Origin: Rossellomorea marisflavi
GTDB taxonomy: Bacteria > Bacillota > Bacilli > Bacillales > Bacillaceae_B
DNA: 64,000 nt
Assembly (NCBI RefSeq): GCF_001274775.1
Contig: NZ_LGUE01000008.1
Location: 425,535-489,534 of the forward strand
Reading direction: 5' to 3'
Each line of letters begins with the position of its first letter. The stretch's first letter is position 1. A program made the position numbers and the translations under genes. The notes below the pieces were generated by a model, which saw only the letters and a program-made list of their open reading frames with translations, ran no database searches and was not told where the DNA came from. Below, in pieces: positions 43,232-51,090 of the stretch.

Positions 43232-44093
43232 TGATTCGGTCCCCTTTCTTCGTGTAATACATGATGTCCTCCAACGTCGGTGCCTCGATGAGGGCGTGGC
43301 CGCCGAACAGACTCTCAGCCTTCCCACGGTCGGCTGTCAGGGCTTCGAAGCCGAATTTCGTCTTCTTCAAACTGACAAACTCCTTTTCCGTATCTGCATC
43401 CAGCAGTTCAAGCCCACCTTTGACCAATGCGTAATCTTCTTCAATGCCGTAATAAGGCTTTGTGAAGATATGCCTTCCATCATGGATGAACGTGATATAA
43501 TCGGCCGCGCTCTCAAGGTCCGTCGTGATGTGGGTCGAGTAAAGGATCGTCTTCTCCCCCTCCTCCATCACGCTGTGCAGGATATCGAGGAGCTCCCTGC
43601 GGAAGATGGGATCAAGACCTGCTGTCGGTTCGTCCATCAGGATGAGTTCTGCGTGATGGGAAAATGCAATAGCCAGTGAAGCCTTCATGAGCATTCCTTT
43701 CGAGAAGGTCTTAAGCCTTTTCTTCAAGGGAAGCTGGAACATCGTAACATACTGTTCGAACACATCATCATCCCATCTAGAATAGGACCACTTCGCAATT
43801 TTTTTCATTTCATGGAGTGTCAGCTGCTCGTAGAAGACATTCTCATCAAATACGAAGCCGATCCGTTCCTTTATTTCCTTTTCATGATTCCTGTAGTCCA
43901 TACCGAGCACCTTCAGCTCTCCACGGTCCGGCTTCAACAGGTTCAGGATCATTTTGAGCGTCGTGGATTTTCCGACCCCGTTCCCCCCAATCAGTCCTGT
44001 TATGAACCCTTTCTTCACTTCGAGTGAAAAATCATTGATTTCAAAGCCGTTGAATCGTTTCTCCACATTCCTCAGTTCAATTGCATTCTCCAT
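43212..44093 (-). CDS. ABC transporter ATP-binding protein, YtrB/BcrA type
   Basis: A 293-residue ATPase. Walker A GGNGVGKST (about residues 36-44), Q-loop GFVFDENVFYEQLTLHEMK, a degenerate signature LKTFSKGMLMK in place of LSGGQ, Walker B AELILMDEPTAGLDPIFR and switch His in YSTHITTDLE. Together with the GntR regulator and the ABC-2 permease it forms the YtrA-YtrB-type cassette known to respond to cell-wall antibiotics in bacilli. It starts on the last base of the regulator gene. Role in antibiotic resistance or membrane stress is inferred. Confidence 0.92.
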   Translation of the reverse strand: MENAIELRNVEKRFNGFEINDFSLEVKKGFITGLIGGNGVGKSTTLKMILNLLKPDRGELKVLGMDYRNHEKEIKERIGFVFDENVFYEQLTLHEMKKIAKWSYSRWDDDVFEQYVTMFQLPLKKRLKTFSKGMLMKASLAIAFSHHAELILMDEPTAGLDPIFRRELLDILHSVMEEGEKTILYSTHITTDLESAADYITFIHDGRHIFTKPYYGIEEDYALVKGGLELLDADTEKEFVSLKKTKFGFEALTADRGKAESLFGGHALIEAPTLEDIMYYTKKGDRINASVNS

Positions 44094-44470
44094 CAGTCTT
44101 CCTCCCTATATAACATGTCGAGCAACTCTTGAAGTTCGGAAAGAGGAATCCCCATTTCCTTCCCGCTCCGGATGGCTGAAGAGAGCTGCTCTTCAATCCC
44201 CTTCATCTTCTCCTCCTTGATCAGCTCGCTGTTTTGATCCGCAACGAACGATCCTTTCCCTACAACTGAGTAGATGTATCCGTTCTTCTCAAGTTCTTCG
44301 TACGCACGCTTCGTCGTAATCAGGCTGACGCTGAGTTCCTTTGCCAGCTGCCTCATGGATGGCAGGCTTTTTCCGGCTTGAAGATGCCCCGATATGATCT
44401 GCTCCTTTACCTGTTCGTTGATCTGTTCATAAATCGGCTGCTTGGAGCGATTTGAAATTAGGATTTTCAT
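44093..44470 (-). CDS. GntR-family regulator, YtrA subfamily
   Basis: A 125-residue regulator, the short YtrA form without a large effector domain. The ATG at 44468-44470 is preferred (GAGAGG seven bases upstream); the frame opens five codons earlier. The HTH covers about residues 8-75: QPIYEQINEQVKEQIISGHLQAGKSLPSMRQLAKELSVSLITTKRAYEELEKNGYIYSVVGKGSFV. It overlaps the ATPase gene by one base. Repeated AT-rich motifs immediately upstream are the probable operator. Confidence 0.9.
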   Translation of the reverse strand: MKILISNRSKQPIYEQINEQVKEQIISGHLQAGKSLPSMRQLAKELSVSLITTKRAYEELEKNGYIYSVVGKGSFVADQNSELIKEEKMKGIEEQLSSAIRSGKEMGIPLSELQELLDMLYREED

Positions 44471-44503
44471 ACCTGAACCTCTCAATTTTTACTTTATATG
44501 TAA

Positions 44504-44536
44504 CAATATATACAATATACACAATATATACAATAG
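44504..44536 (-). promoter_or_regulatory. Direct repeats upstream of the YtrA-type operon
   Basis: ACAATATATACAATA occurs at 44504-44518 and again at 44522-44536, an 18-base period, 34 bases before the regulator start. Two sites on almost the same helix face, in the promoter position, suggest cooperative binding by the YtrA-like protein. Confidence 0.6.
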
Positions 44537-44588
44537 GAATTCCAAAAAGATTGTGATTGACCAATACTCCCTGATGATTTAATATGTT

Positions 44589-44614
44589 TAATAGTTTAAC
44601 TACATAAACTATTA
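44589..44614 (+). promoter_or_regulatory. Inverted repeat before marR-TVP38
   Basis: TAATAGTTTA-N6-TAAACTATTA, perfect 10-bp arms, ending 13 bases upstream of the MarR start. Probable autoregulatory MarR operator. Confidence 0.7.
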
Positions 44615-44627
44615 GAGGTGAATAAAC

Positions 44628-45077
44628 TTGAATCAAGCTGCCTATATCAAAGAAGCCGTATCCATTTTCAACTCCATCAACAGCCATCTTCTGAAACATC
44701 ATTTTGCGAAATTGAACCACGATATCCCTCCTAAGCAGTTCATGATCATGAAATACGTGTACGAAGTCAAGAAGACAAAAATCCAGGATGTGGCGGAACA
44801 ATTCGACCTTTCCATGAGCTCCGTCAGCCAGCTCGTTAAAAAGCTAGAATCAGACGGATTTGTGACTCGCTCCATCAATCCAGACAATCGAAGGGAAACA
44901 TTTTTGACCCTGGGTGATAAGGGAGAATACTACTTCAAAGAGTATGAACGCGTCGATCAATACATCATGGACCACTATTACGCACAATTAAGCATCGAGG
45001 AGACGAAACAGATGCGCGATATCGCGAGGAAGCTCCAAGGAATCGTCATGGATGATAGTCAAGGGGACGACGAGTGA
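44628..45077 (+). CDS. MarR-family transcriptional regulator
   Basis: A 149-residue MarR protein: KQFMIMKYVYEVKKTKIQDVAEQFDLSMSSVSQLVKKLESDGFVTRSINPDNRRETFLTLGDKG covers the winged HTH (about 42-105), with dimerisation helices at both ends. TTG start with GAGGTG upstream. The last codons overlap the TVP38 gene by four bases, so the membrane protein is presumably its target. A perfect inverted repeat sits just upstream. Confidence 0.9.
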   Translation: MNQAAYIKEAVSIFNSINSHLLKHHFAKLNHDIPPKQFMIMKYVYEVKKTKIQDVAEQFDLSMSSVSQLVKKLESDGFVTRSINPDNRRETFLTLGDKGEYYFKEYERVDQYIMDHYYAQLSIEETKQMRDIARKLQGIVMDDSQGDDE

Positions 45078-45637
45078 ATTGGGAGCAGCAGACAATCGAC
45101 CTTTTCCTTGCATATGAGTCGATAGCCGTCGTCATCAGCATCGTATTGAACATTGTCATCAGCGTTCTGGGCGTCGTCCCCAGCGTCTTTTTGACTGCTG
45201 CAAACCTCGCTGTATTCGGCCTCTGGGGTGGAATCGGCGTGTCATTCATCGGGGAGGTATTCGGGGCCATCATCGCCTTTTTCCTTTATCGTAAAGGCTT
45301 CAGGCAGTTGAAGGATCGGAAGGGGTTCACCCACCCTAAAGTTCAGAAGCTGTTAGGTGCCTCTGGAAAAGAATCATTCATCCTCATCCTTTCCCTGAGG
45401 ATCATGCCCTTCATCCCATCGGGGTTGGTGACGTTCATCGCAGCCATCGGCAAAACGCCGTGGACGGTATTTGTTGCGGCAAGCTCCCTTGGCAAGATCC
45501 CTGCCATTTTGATAGAGGGATTTTCGGTTTATCAGGTCATTCAGTGGACAGGAACGGGGAAATGGATCCTTGCCGCCCTTGCAGGAATCTTCCTCTTCAT
45601 CATCATCAAAAGGCTTTATGCACGGCCAACCAGTTGA
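45074..45637 (+). CDS. TVP38/TMEM64 (VTT-domain) membrane protein
   Basis: A 187-residue membrane protein of the TVP38/TMEM64 family, DedA-superfamily-related. Helices at about 15-50, 52-75, 105-130, 135-155 and 165-182. The VTT core LGVVPSVFLTAANLAVFGLWGGIGVSFIGEVFGAIIAFFLYRKGF and LRIMPFIPSGLVTFIAAIGKTPWTVFVAASSLGKIPAILIEG are easily recognised. DedA-type proteins are linked to lipid flipping and membrane homeostasis. GTG start inside the MarR gene (GTGA overlap). Confidence 0.88.
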   Translation: MNWEQQTIDLFLAYESIAVVISIVLNIVISVLGVVPSVFLTAANLAVFGLWGGIGVSFIGEVFGAIIAFFLYRKGFRQLKDRKGFTHPKVQKLLGASGKESFILILSLRIMPFIPSGLVTFIAAIGKTPWTVFVAASSLGKIPAILIEGFSVYQVIQWTGTGKWILAALAGIFLFIIIKRLYARPTS

Positions 45638-45852
45638 AACTTCTGCACGATGAATAATAATTACGACTGCTCAATGGCAGATACTTGGACACTATTTATC
45701 CATAGTAAGCATATTTATTATGAACGCTCTTTTAAAGTTACATTGTTAGTAAATTGATGCTTGCCCGATGAACAATGAAGACACTGTTGGGTTCGGGAAG
45801 GGCGGCAACGGTTTCAATGTCGACTAATTTGAAACGAGATGGGAAGTGCAAA

Positions 45853-46548
45853 ATGGAAGATATTTATACTAATGTTTTGAAAAATGACAGATTAGATGAA
45901 TACCCTTTATTCAAAAAGTTTTGTGTCCTCAAAGAAAAAGGGCTACGAAAGGAATCCTTTAAAGCATTATCCTCATTTATAGATGAAGCAAAGGAATGGG
46001 ATAAAGATAAACAACAGAATTTTGCTTGTTGGCTATTTACTTTATTTGAAGTATCAGACAATATTCACCACTTACTTGTTCATCCTTTAGAAGAAAATTT
46101 ATTAAAGTCTATACTTAAGGAATGGATTAAGAAAAATCCTAAAGAACCAAGACCATATAGGTGGTTTGGCTTGTTTTTACAAACCGAAGAACGTATTGAA
46201 TACTTAAATATTGCAATTGAACTTGGTGGAAAAAGCGAACAATTATCATTGTTAAAACTCATTGATATTCATTTTTACTCGCTGTGGTATTCGTTTCACC
46301 ATATATCTGAAGATTTATATTTAGGCAGTATTGAAAAAGATACTAAACTTATTTCCAATATACAGCAGTTAAATGATAAAGTAGAATGCACACAAACCAG
46401 GAAGAATATCGATGACGAAATTAACTATTATAGAGAACTTTTGAATGATTGGATGATGTTTAAAAAAGAACAAAAAAAGGACTTTGTTGAATGGTGTAAA
46501 AGCAATAATAAAGATTACCATTGGACAAATGCTTATTATTACGAATAA
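45853..46548 (+). CDS. AT-rich orphan protein of unknown function
   Basis: A 231-residue soluble, mostly helical protein from the ATG at 45853 (GGGAAG ten bases upstream). The frame opens 26 codons earlier at 45775 but that part reads through GC-richer, non-coding-looking sequence. Segments: LFKKFCVLKEKGLRKESFKALSSFIDEAKEW, QNFACWLFTLFE, EPRPYRWFGLFLQ. Clearly more AT-rich than its neighbours, suggesting transfer. No signal peptide or TM. It looks like a TPR-type helical repeat protein, as seen in contact-toxin immunity or phage-defence accessory proteins, but no assignment is made. A weak hairpin (GGGCT/AGCCC) follows the stop. Confidence 0.6.
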   Translation: MEDIYTNVLKNDRLDEYPLFKKFCVLKEKGLRKESFKALSSFIDEAKEWDKDKQQNFACWLFTLFEVSDNIHHLLVHPLEENLLKSILKEWIKKNPKEPRPYRWFGLFLQTEERIEYLNIAIELGGKSEQLSLLKLIDIHFYSLWYSFHHISEDLYLGSIEKDTKLISNIQQLNDKVECTQTRKNIDDEINYYRELLNDWMMFKKEQKKDFVEWCKSNNKDYHWTNAYYYE

Positions 46549-46627
46549 AGAAGGGCTTTTTATAGCCCACTTAAAATTGTGCTAAATCAACATTGAGATT
46601 TAGCGGAGGTATCAGGAAAATAAAGTA

Positions 46628-46656
46628 TTTACATTATTTTCTTCCTCTGGTATAGT
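46628..46656 (+). promoter_or_regulatory. Promoter of thrZ T-box leader
   Basis: TTTACA (46628-46633), 17 bp, TATAGT (46651-46656): a good sigma-A promoter placed just upstream of the T-box leader. Confidence 0.75.
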
Positions 46657-46664
46657 TGGTAACA

Positions 46665-46920
46665 ATTTAATCAATCGACTCGGCCATGACGAGGATACGA
46701 GGCTGGATGAACGGTTTACAGAGAAGGGAGACAAGGCTGAAAGCTCCCCAATGCAGCATCCGGTTTTACTCCCTTTGAGCCGCGCTTGGAAACTTGCGCC
46801 GTCTTATGCGATGTTACAGCATATTCAATGAGCCACCGCTTGCGGTGGGAATTTGGGTGGAACCACGGGTAATCAACACATGCTCGTCCCTTCTTGGGAC
46901 GTCATGTGTTTTTTTATTTT
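46665..46920 (+). ncRNA. T-box riboswitch leader of thrZ (threonyl-tRNA sensing)
   Basis: A T-box leader of about 260 bases. Visible parts are a GAGAAGGGAGACAAGGCTGAAAG-like stem I/K-turn region at about 46715-46755, a probable specifier loop with ACT (threonine) in GGTTTTACTCCCTTTGAG near 46772, and the conserved T-box GGGTGGAACCACGG at 46855-46868. An intrinsic terminator follows, where ACACATG and GTCCC pair with GGGAC and CATGTGT before a T-run (46874-46920). Uncharged tRNA-Thr would favour the antiterminator. The specifier assignment agrees with the downstream enzyme. Confidence 0.92.
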
Positions 46921-46942
46921 TATAGAAAAGGAGACAAAGAAG

Positions 46943-48853
46943 ATGTCAAATCAACTCGTTAGGATTACATTTCCAGATGGTCAACAACAAGAATTCCCAC
47001 AAGGTGTCACACTGACCCATATCGCTCAGTCAATCAGCCCGGGCTTACGCAAAAAAGCCGTGGCAGGGAGTGTGAATGGGACGACGGTTGATTTGACACG
47101 ACCGATTCTTGAGGACGCTGACATTGCTATTTACGATGCCGGGTCTCAGGAGGGAATCGGTGTCTTACGCCATTCGGCCGCCCATATCCTCGCCCAGGCA
47201 ATCAGACGACTGTATCCGGACGCCTCTTTCGGAGTAGGGCCGGTGATCGAGAACGGATTCTATTATGATATCGATATAGAAAAAGCTTTAGTCCCGGAGG
47301 ATCTGGTGGAGATCGAGGACATGATGGGACAGATTGTCCAAGAGGATCTTCTTGTCCTCCGAAAAGAAGTGACAAAGGATGAGGCGGAGCACCTCTTCTC
47401 TCATGATCCATTGAAACTGGAACTGCTTGAAGATATTCCTGCCGGCGAAGCCATAACGGTATACGAACAAGGGGAATTCTATGATCTCTGCCGCGGTCCC
47501 CATGCGCCGTCCACTGGCAAGGTGAAGCACTTCAAGCTTATGAGTGTCTCAGGGGCATACTGGCGGGGGAACAGCGACAACCGTATGCTCCAACGGATCT
47601 ACGGGGTCGCCTTTGCGTCGAATAAGGAAATGGGGGAGCACTTCCTTTTTCTTAAAGAGGCGGAAAAACGGAATCACCGGAAGCTCGGGAAGGAGCTCGA
47701 CCTGTTCATGTTCTCGGAAGAAGCTCCGGGGATGCCCTTTTACTTGGCGAACGGACAGTTGATCCGGAATGAGCTGGAATCCTTCTTAAGAGACCTCCAG
47801 ACATCATACGATTATCAGGAAGTACGCACTCCCCTCATGATGAACCAGCGCCTTTGGGAGCAGTCCGGTCACTGGGATCATTACAAAGAGAATATGTACT
47901 TCACTCAGGTCGACGATCAATCGTTTGCCCTTAAGCCCATGAATTGTCCGGGACATATGCTGATCTTCAAGAATGGTCTACGCTCTTACCGGGACCTGCC
48001 GATCCGCATGGCAGAGTTCGGACAAGTACACCGCCACGAGTTCAGCGGGGCCCTCAATGGTTTGTTGCGCGTCCGCAGCTTCTGTCAGGATGATGCCCAT
48101 ATCTTTGTAACGCCGGAGCAGATCGAGGCAGAAGTGTCCCTTGCCTTGAAGATCATCGACCATGTATACCAGGTGTTCGGGTTCAGCTACGAAATCGAGC
48201 TTTCCACCCGTCCCGATGACTTCATGGGGGATCCCGATCTGTGGGACCAAGCAGAATCTGCTCTGGAGAACGTATTGAAGAAGAATGATCTTCCTTACAA
48301 AGTCAACGAGGGTGACGGTGCTTTCTACGGACCGAAGATCGATATCCACATCAGGGATGCCATCAAGCGCAGCCATCAGTGCGCGACCGTCCAGCTCGAC
48401 TTCCAGCTTCCCGAGAAGTTCGATCTGACATACGTGAATGAAGAAAACGAGAAAGTGCGCCCGGTTGTCATCCATCGTGCCGTCTTCGGTTCCATTGACC
48501 GCTTCCTCGGCATCCTGATCGAGCACTTTGGAGGAGCGTTCCCCCTTTGGCTCGCACCTAAGCAGGTCGAGGTCATCCACGTCTCAGATGCGCACACGCC
48601 ATATGCCGAAAGCGTTCTGCTGAAACTTCGGCAGGCAGGGATACGCGCCTCTTTGAATAATAGGAATGAAAAGCTTGGGAAGAAGATCCGCGAAGGACAA
48701 ATGCGAAAAGTTCCATATATTCTTGTGCTTGGAGATAAAGAGAAAGAGAATGGCTCCGTGACCGTCCGGTGCTACGGAAGCGAGAAGCTTGAGGAATACC
48801 CCGTAAATGATTTCGTGGAAAAGGTAAGAGATCAGATCCGCGACAAGCAGTGA
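46943..48853 (+). CDS. thrZ: Threonyl-tRNA synthetase, ThrZ type
   Basis: Class II synthetase charging tRNA-Thr, 636 residues from the ATG at 46943 with AAGGAG upstream; the frame that opens at 46853 runs back through the T-box and is not real. Domains: TGS about 1-62, second additional domain with HSAAHILAQAIRRLYP and CRGPHAPSTG (zinc/editing residues), class II core from about 245 with motif 1, MNCPGHMLIFKN, RMAEFGQVHRHEFSGALNGLLRVRSF (motif 2), GSIDRFLGILIEHF (motif 3), and an anticodon domain after 535. The FSEEAPGMPFYL and WEQSGHWDHY wording matches B. subtilis ThrZ better than ThrS, so this is the inducible isoform; a second gene is expected elsewhere. Confidence 0.95.
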   Translation: MSNQLVRITFPDGQQQEFPQGVTLTHIAQSISPGLRKKAVAGSVNGTTVDLTRPILEDADIAIYDAGSQEGIGVLRHSAAHILAQAIRRLYPDASFGVGPVIENGFYYDIDIEKALVPEDLVEIEDMMGQIVQEDLLVLRKEVTKDEAEHLFSHDPLKLELLEDIPAGEAITVYEQGEFYDLCRGPHAPSTGKVKHFKLMSVSGAYWRGNSDNRMLQRIYGVAFASNKEMGEHFLFLKEAEKRNHRKLGKELDLFMFSEEAPGMPFYLANGQLIRNELESFLRDLQTSYDYQEVRTPLMMNQRLWEQSGHWDHYKENMYFTQVDDQSFALKPMNCPGHMLIFKNGLRSYRDLPIRMAEFGQVHRHEFSGALNGLLRVRSFCQDDAHIFVTPEQIEAEVSLALKIIDHVYQVFGFSYEIELSTRPDDFMGDPDLWDQAESALENVLKKNDLPYKVNEGDGAFYGPKIDIHIRDAIKRSHQCATVQLDFQLPEKFDLTYVNEENEKVRPVVIHRAVFGSIDRFLGILIEHFGGAFPLWLAPKQVEVIHVSDAHTPYAESVLLKLRQAGIRASLNNRNEKLGKKIREGQMRKVPYILVLGDKEKENGSVTVRCYGSEKLEEYPVNDFVEKVRDQIRDKQ

Positions 48854-48937
48854 TGGGAATGTCGCCTTGTTGAATGCCAAAAAGTAGCGTATCCTAAAAA
48901 GATAAAGCTGCCTCAATCCAACAAGGAAGGTGTCAAC

Positions 48938-49741
48938 ATGACCGTTTCTCTTATCATGTTCGGCCTGATCGGGATCCTGATCGGGATTCTCTCAAGTATG
49001 TTCGGTTTCGGTGGAGGCTTCGTCGTGGTACCGGTGCTGTATGCATTCCTGCCCGACACGATCCCTCATGAATACCTCATGCACACAGCCATCGGATCAT
49101 CCCTTGCCGTCATGATCATCAACTCATTCAACTCAACCTATAATCACTCCCGAAAAGGGAATATCAAGTGGTCTGTCTTCAAGAAGCTCGCGGGGTTCAT
49201 TGCTGCCGGATCACTCATCGGCGGCATCGTGGCCATCTTCATCGACAGCGAGGTGCTACGATACCTCTTCATCGCCCTGCTCTCCTATATCCTGATCAGC
49301 AATCTGGTGAAGAAGACGTTCACCTCCGATCGGGAGGACGATGACTTTGAGCTTCCAGGAAAAAAGGCTGCGACTGTCTTCGGTACCGGGATCGGATTCA
49401 TCTCCACCCTCCTCGGCATCGGTGGAAGCGTCATGACCATCCCGTTCCTCCGGAAGCAAGGGATGCGGATGCTGAATGCTGTCGCACTGGCGACCCCACT
49501 CGGCCTCCCCATCGCCATTGTAGGGGCAATCAGCTACTTGGTTTCAGGTTTGCAGGTAGACCATATGCCCGCATCCACCATCGGGTTCATTTACCTCCCT
49601 GCCCTCGTCGGATTCACGGTTGGGGGATTCATAGGGGTCCCATTCGGGAGAAAATGGGCACAGAAACTGCCTGACGGAATCTTTTCAAAAGCGTATCTTG
49701 CCATCCTGGCCGTCGTCATCATCATGATGATCGTGGCATAA
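48938..49741 (+). CDS. TSUP-family (TauE/SafE) membrane transporter
   Basis: A 267-residue sulfite-exporter/TauE-SafE-type protein with about eight helices in two repeats: GILSSMFGFGGGFVVVPVLYAF near residue 15 and FISTLLGIGGSVMTIPFLRKQGM near 155, the family's duplicated G-G-G-x-x-x-P motifs. AAGGAAGGTG precedes the ATG. Substrates in this family are sulfur oxyanions or organosulfonates; which one is unknown here. It follows thrZ by 85 bases with no clear terminator between them, so weak read-through is possible. Confidence 0.88.
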   Translation: MTVSLIMFGLIGILIGILSSMFGFGGGFVVVPVLYAFLPDTIPHEYLMHTAIGSSLAVMIINSFNSTYNHSRKGNIKWSVFKKLAGFIAAGSLIGGIVAIFIDSEVLRYLFIALLSYILISNLVKKTFTSDREDDDFELPGKKAATVFGTGIGFISTLLGIGGSVMTIPFLRKQGMRMLNAVALATPLGLPIAIVGAISYLVSGLQVDHMPASTIGFIYLPALVGFTVGGFIGVPFGRKWAQKLPDGIFSKAYLAILAVVIIMMIVA

Positions 49742-49745
49742 ATCA

Positions 49746-49795
49746 AACGGGGACGAATCCGGTGCAGACCTGCACTGGATTCGTCCCCGTTTTTA
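49746..49795 (+). terminator. Rho-independent terminator after the TSUP gene
   Basis: ACGGGGACGAATCC...TGCA pairs with TGCA...GGATTCGTCCCCGT with one mismatch around a four-base loop, followed by T5. Confidence 0.93.
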
Positions 49796-49907
49796 TTCTT
49801 TATTCAGTTGCAAAAGCCCCGCTTACTTGAGAGGACGGCTGGAGATATATCACGATGAAACCTTTATGGTGGTCCATCCGTAAATAAGAGCAAAGGAGTT
49901 GAACAAC

Positions 49908-50126
49908 ATGGTTGCTTGTACAAACTGTCAGAATAAATGGAGGGGACGAGATCTTTGGAAACTTGGTTTCTCCAAAGAAGGAAAAAGCTGTCCCCACTGT
50001 GGTACCACCCAATACATTTCTGCCGAGTCGCAGAGGATGATGAGCCTCGGCTTCATCAGTTTGGTGGCCATTCTGCTTTTCCCTTTCATCATAAAGCTGA
50101 GCGGAGAGAAAGAGCCCCTCTGGTAA
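49908..50126 (+). CDS. Small zinc-ribbon membrane protein (TIGR04104-like)
   Basis: A 72-residue protein. The ATG at 49908 has AAGGAG nine bases upstream; a TTG three codons earlier abuts that site and is rejected. An N-terminal CTNC...CPHCG pair (CxxC-N22-CxxC spacing) forms a putative zinc ribbon, then a TM helix at about 47-62 (LGFISLVAILLFPFIIKL) and a short charged tail. This matches the CXXC-20-CXXC putative zinc finger family known from bacilli. The function is unknown. It ends before a hairpin. Confidence 0.75.
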   Translation: MVACTNCQNKWRGRDLWKLGFSKEGKSCPHCGTTQYISAESQRMMSLGFISLVAILLFPFIIKLSGEKEPLW

Positions 50127-50130
50127 ATCT

Positions 50131-50166
50131 GAACCGGCATGATCGGTAAGGGATCGTTCCGGTTTC
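50131..50166. terminator. Hairpin terminator between zinc-ribbon and MBL genes
   Basis: GAACCGGCATGATC pairs imperfectly with GATCGTTCCGGTTTC around a short loop, between convergent stops; it is followed by a TTTCTAT tract. Confidence 0.6.
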
Positions 50167-50972
50167 TATAATTCTTCGAGAATGGACGAAACAATATGCT
50201 TGGAGTCCCATTCTCCTCTGGAAAATGACATGATCGGGTACTTTTTGGGGAACATAGTCTGTTGAATCTCATTGACTCCAAGGCCTTCATGATGCAGGGC
50301 CGTCACCTTTTCCTTAATTTTTGTTAAGTACTCAAGCTTAAGCTTCATGGCTTTTTTCCCATTCTTCACATAGCCTGCATGACAGCAGAACATCTCGTCG
50401 AAGTCATACGTGAGAATTTCTCTGATTGAGCGGATGATGGCAGGTATGCTTTCTTCCCGCAATACAATTTTCGTTTTAGGAGAAACGTAGAGATCCCCCG
50501 AGAATAGGTGCCCGGTTGACTCATTCAGGAATGAAACGTGATCGGCTGCATGTCCCGGAGTGGAGATGACCTTGAACACATCCCGCCCGGAATGGATGAC
50601 TTCAGGCAGCGCTTCTGATTGGAATGCAGGACGCTTACCCCAGAACATCCGTCTGTAAAAGGGGTAGTTTGCCTTTTCCGTACATTCCTTATGATACAGA
50701 GGGTTCATCAAGACCGGGATTCCTTTGCTGTTGCAATAGGAGGCGTTCCCTGTATGATCTTCATGATGATGCGTGATCATGACCAATTCAGGGTTCACTT
50801 CATCAATGAACGGTCGGAAATGATGACGCAAGGAATGCGACCCGGTATCGATCAGGACATTCCCTGCCGCAAACGCATAGCAATTTAATTTGACTCCGAA
50901 TGCTTCTTGCCTACATTCGAACAATCGTACGCCTGATTGTTCACTCTCACATGCATATTGTTTAAAAAGCAC
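50166..50972 (-). CDS. MBL-fold metallo-hydrolase
   Basis: A 268-residue metallo-beta-lactamase-fold hydrolase. The metal site HHHEDHTGNASY is near residue 88, the next ligand His in STPGHAADHVSFL near 152 and the Asp in GHLFSGDLYVSPK near 172, with a fourth His in MFCCHAGY near 212. The C-terminal helical extension includes LHHEGLGVNEIQQTMF, as in the LACTB2/glyoxalase-II-like group. GTG start with GGGAGGG upstream. Substrate unknown; not a true beta-lactamase judging from the motif surroundings. Confidence 0.85.
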   Translation of the reverse strand: MLFKQYACESEQSGVRLFECRQEAFGVKLNCYAFAAGNVLIDTGSHSLRHHFRPFIDEVNPELVMITHHHEDHTGNASYCNSKGIPVLMNPLYHKECTEKANYPFYRRMFWGKRPAFQSEALPEVIHSGRDVFKVISTPGHAADHVSFLNESTGHLFSGDLYVSPKTKIVLREESIPAIIRSIREILTYDFDEMFCCHAGYVKNGKKAMKLKLEYLTKIKEKVTALHHEGLGVNEIQQTMFPKKYPIMSFSRGEWDSKHIVSSILEEL

Positions 50973-51090
50973 GTAGAACCCTCCCCGTGATCTCTCTTTC
51001 CTCTACTGTACCATATGAATGAATATTCACTCACTTTTTTTCATTAGGAAAAGGAGCAGGAATCTCTCCGCTCCTTCTTACACGACAACC

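Noticed and set aside
43231-43327. N-terminal extension of the ABC-2 permease
   Set aside because: It overlaps the ATPase gene in another frame, and AAAGGGG plus an ATG at 43229-43231 mark a better start.
46853-46942. N-terminal extension of thrZ reaching back into the leader
   Set aside because: The extra 30 codons translate the T-box and terminator. AAGGAG and an ATG at 46943 mark the real start, which gives a normal ThrS/ThrZ N-terminus.
50166-50972. MBL protein as an antibiotic-resistance beta-lactamase
   Set aside because: It has the general HxHxDH metal motif but no secretion signal and the wrong surrounding sequence; it fits cytoplasmic MBL hydrolases.
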